Of a stretch of DNA of 15,733 nucleotides, positions 14,467-15,733 are shown piece after piece. Made by a program: the position numbers and the translations under genes. Within the stretch, counting starts at the first letter, position 1. Each line of letters begins with the position of its first letter. This stretch comes from DATFES01 sp035457725 (GTDB taxonomy: Bacteria > Pseudomonadota > Alphaproteobacteria > CACIAM-22H2): NCBI GenBank assembly GCA_035457725.1, contig DATIBC010000016.1, positions 1-15,733 of the forward strand, given 5' to 3'. The notes below the pieces were generated by a model. It ran no database searches and was not told the origin of the DNA. It saw only the letters and a list, made by a program, of their open reading frames with translations.

Positions 14467-14899
14467 ACCGTAGAGCCGCGTAACACCGCTTGCACAACAG
14501 CTCCCGTGCCGGGAGATTCAAAACTGGCAATGCCTCGATTGCCCTATGGCCAAGTGGCAGGCGTTCGCATATTCGGGCCTGGGCGCCGTGAGCGACGGGA
14601 ACCGAGTAGACGGGGGCCGGCCGCGCTCAGCCCAGGACTCTCGCCGCCGAGGAAGACGTGTGGCGGCAGACCAAATGTGCAGTCCTATGCAGCCTAGCGG
14701 CTCATTCCCGCCTTTACCGCCATGCCTTCCCTATTGGCACGGAGTACGGCTGGCCCAAAGAAATCCCGGCCGATCGAGTTACGGGCACGAGTCGACGTCC
14801 GGATTAAGCTCGGGTATTATCGTTTAGGTAGGATCGAGTACACTGGCCTCCGGGCCGGTTTGCTTGGCTGGCGGAGCGGAAGCTCCATCGGAGGGCGCA
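14467..14899. other. gene-free stretch between IS66 remnant and radical SAM gene
   Basis: About 430 bp in which no frame on either strand reads as a known protein. A possible IS end lies at its left border. Small features are a TATTAT box at 14815-14820 without a matching -35, and a short hairpin GGAGC-GGAA-GCTCC at 14873-14886, 4 bp before the GGAGGG ribosome-binding site of the next gene. It may hold that gene's promoter and leader. Confidence 0.5.
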
Positions 14900-15733
14900 A
14901 TGTCAGATAGATGGCGCGACTTCCATCCTGTCTCAAGCTATCGCCGACGCATCGCCATGACTCTCGGCTTGATGACTTTCAAGAGGGTCGTGAACTTTCT
15001 ACGCAACGCCATCGAATACCGGTTTCGGCGCGCCAGGCTTTCTAGCCTGCCTCCGAAGGTCATCGTTGATACCACGAACGTCTGTAACCTGCGATGTCCA
15101 CTGTGCATGACCGGTGCTGGATTGAGCACACAGCGTCTGGGCTACATGAAGTTCGATACGTTCAACAGATTCTTCGACCAAGTCAAAGATCGAGTGCTGC
15201 TTGTCAATTTATTCAACTGGGGCGAGCCGTTCCTCAGCCCGCATGTGTTCCGTATCATCGATGCGATCAAGGAAAGCGGCGCGATTAGCCACATTCATTC
15301 CAACTTCAGTCTGAAGAAGGAAGGTCTGGCAGAAAAAATAGCCGAGTCGAACCTCACTTCGCTGGTACTATCAATTGATGGTGCGAGCAGCGAGACCTAT
15401 CAGACCTATCGCAAGCGAGGCGACTTCGATTTAGTCATCAACAACGTGCGGCGATTCATTGCGCGTCGCCGGCAACTCGGCAAGAAGTTCCCCGAAATCG
15501 TGTGGAAATTCATTGTCCACAAACACAACGAGCACGAGTTAAGCAAGGCCGAGGCGATGGCTCAGGCGTGCGGTGTCGATAAATTTCAGCTTACGCCTAT
15601 ATGGGCCGATTTGGCACCCGGAGTGAGCGACAAGCCGCGCCAGGATCAGTGGGCCGACGAATGGCTGCCAGTCAAGGAGACGGATTTTCGGTTCGACACC
15701 CGAAAAGAGCCCCTTTTCGAAACTGCTTGCCCG
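14900..15733 (+). CDS. radical SAM protein, probably with SPASM-type C-terminus (partial, 3' end outside window)
   Basis: 278 codons run without a stop to the right edge. The radical SAM cluster motif CNLRCPLC (C62, C66, C69) would bind the [4Fe-4S] cluster that cleaves S-adenosylmethionine. It follows a basic N-terminus (MSDRWRDFHPVSSYRRRIAM) and PPKVIVDTTNV. Further core features are NLFNWGEPFLSP (GEP at 108-110), SHIHSNFSL and LVLSIDGASSETYQTYRKRG. The last residues ETACP (C277) look like the first Cys of a SPASM/auxiliary-cluster region. This subgroup includes enzymes of peptide, cofactor and surface-polysaccharide pathways; no substrate can be assigned. GGAGGG precedes the ATG. Codon use is less GC-biased than in genes to the left (TTA, ATA and AAA occur), suggesting a different origin. 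Confidence 0.9.
   Translation, partial: MSDRWRDFHPVSSYRRRIAMTLGLMTFKRVVNFLRNAIEYRFRRARLSSLPPKVIVDTTNVCNLRCPLCMTGAGLSTQRLGYMKFDTFNRFFDQVKDRVLLVNLFNWGEPFLSPHVFRIIDAIKESGAISHIHSNFSLKKEGLAEKIAESNLTSLVLSIDGASSETYQTYRKRGDFDLVINNVRRFIARRRQLGKKFPEIVWKFIVHKHNEHELSKAEAMAQACGVDKFQLTPIWADLAPGVSDKPRQDQWADEWLPVKETDFRFDTRKEPLFETACP

Larger units (their letters stand above)
14113..14493 (+). mobile_element. degenerate internally deleted IS66-type element (tnpA' joined to 'tnpC)
   Basis: A tnpA-like piece is followed within a few codons by the last 48 codons of a TnpC-like transposase, in one reading frame. An intact IS66 element would have tnpB and most of tnpC, about 1.5-2 kb, in between. After the tnpC stop, CCGCTTGC at 14486-14493 is one base from CCGCTTAC, the reverse complement of a GTAAGCGG-type IS66 end, so the right end may lie there. 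The left end is not identifiable. Not capable of transposition. Confidence 0.6.

Noticed and set aside
14815..14820. TATTAT as promoter -10 box for the radical SAM gene
   Set aside because: No acceptable -35 hexamer stands at 16-18 bp upstream; kept only as a note on the gene-free stretch.
14546..14910. Short open frames between the IS66 remnant and the radical SAM gene
   Set aside because: Under 95 codons, no recognisable motifs, no ribosome-binding sites, and composition as expected for non-coding sequence.

Overview
GC-rich window with long open frames, GTG starts and many 4-base gene overlaps. The protein families (NitT/TauT-type ABC importer, TRAP importer, two-gene indolepyruvate oxidoreductase, feruloyl-CoA-synthase-like ligase) fit a metabolically versatile alphaproteobacterium of the Rhizobiales or Rhodospirillales type. 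That placement is inference from family content, not a phylogeny.

Layout. (1) Positions 1-2076, minus strand: an ABC importer operon, substrate-binding protein > permease > ATPase, with the ATPase running off the left edge. A perfect 34-bp palindrome followed by a T-rich run sits inside the first codons of the permease gene and looks like an intragenic attenuator. (2) 2235-3910, plus strand: a PfkB-type sugar kinase broken by an in-frame TAG and lacking an internal segment, overlapping (ATGA) an intact class I SAM methyltransferase. (3) 3921-4373 minus, a TerB-like protein, and 4462-5097 plus, a DUF938 methyltransferase, transcribed divergently. (4) 5143-11710, minus strand: a tight five-gene operon, iorA-iorB-dctP-dctQ-dctM, joining an arylpyruvate:ferredoxin oxidoreductase to a TRAP importer. 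(5) 11932-13782 plus: a feruloyl-CoA-synthase-like acyl-CoA ligase, divergent from iorA across a 221-bp spacer that holds an inverted repeat (TTGAAAC...GTTTCAA). (6) 13779-14899: a decayed zone with the 3' end of an ABC exporter gene that has lost catalytic residues, an IS66-type remnant in which a tnpA piece is joined to the tnpC tail, and about 430 bp with no recognisable gene. (7) 14900 to the right edge: the start of a radical SAM protein with less GC-biased codon use, probably a different genomic segment.

How it may work together (inference): the TRAP system brings in a carboxylate, probably an aromatic or 2-oxo acid. The CoA ligase and the IorAB enzyme each make an acyl-CoA thioester, from an aryl-acrylate-type acid and an arylpyruvate respectively. 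This reads as a small aromatic-acid uptake and CoA-activation locus. The ABC importer is a separate unit whose substrate cannot be told from sequence. The region right of the ligase is an insertion and decay boundary. No tRNA, rRNA or CRISPR array was seen.
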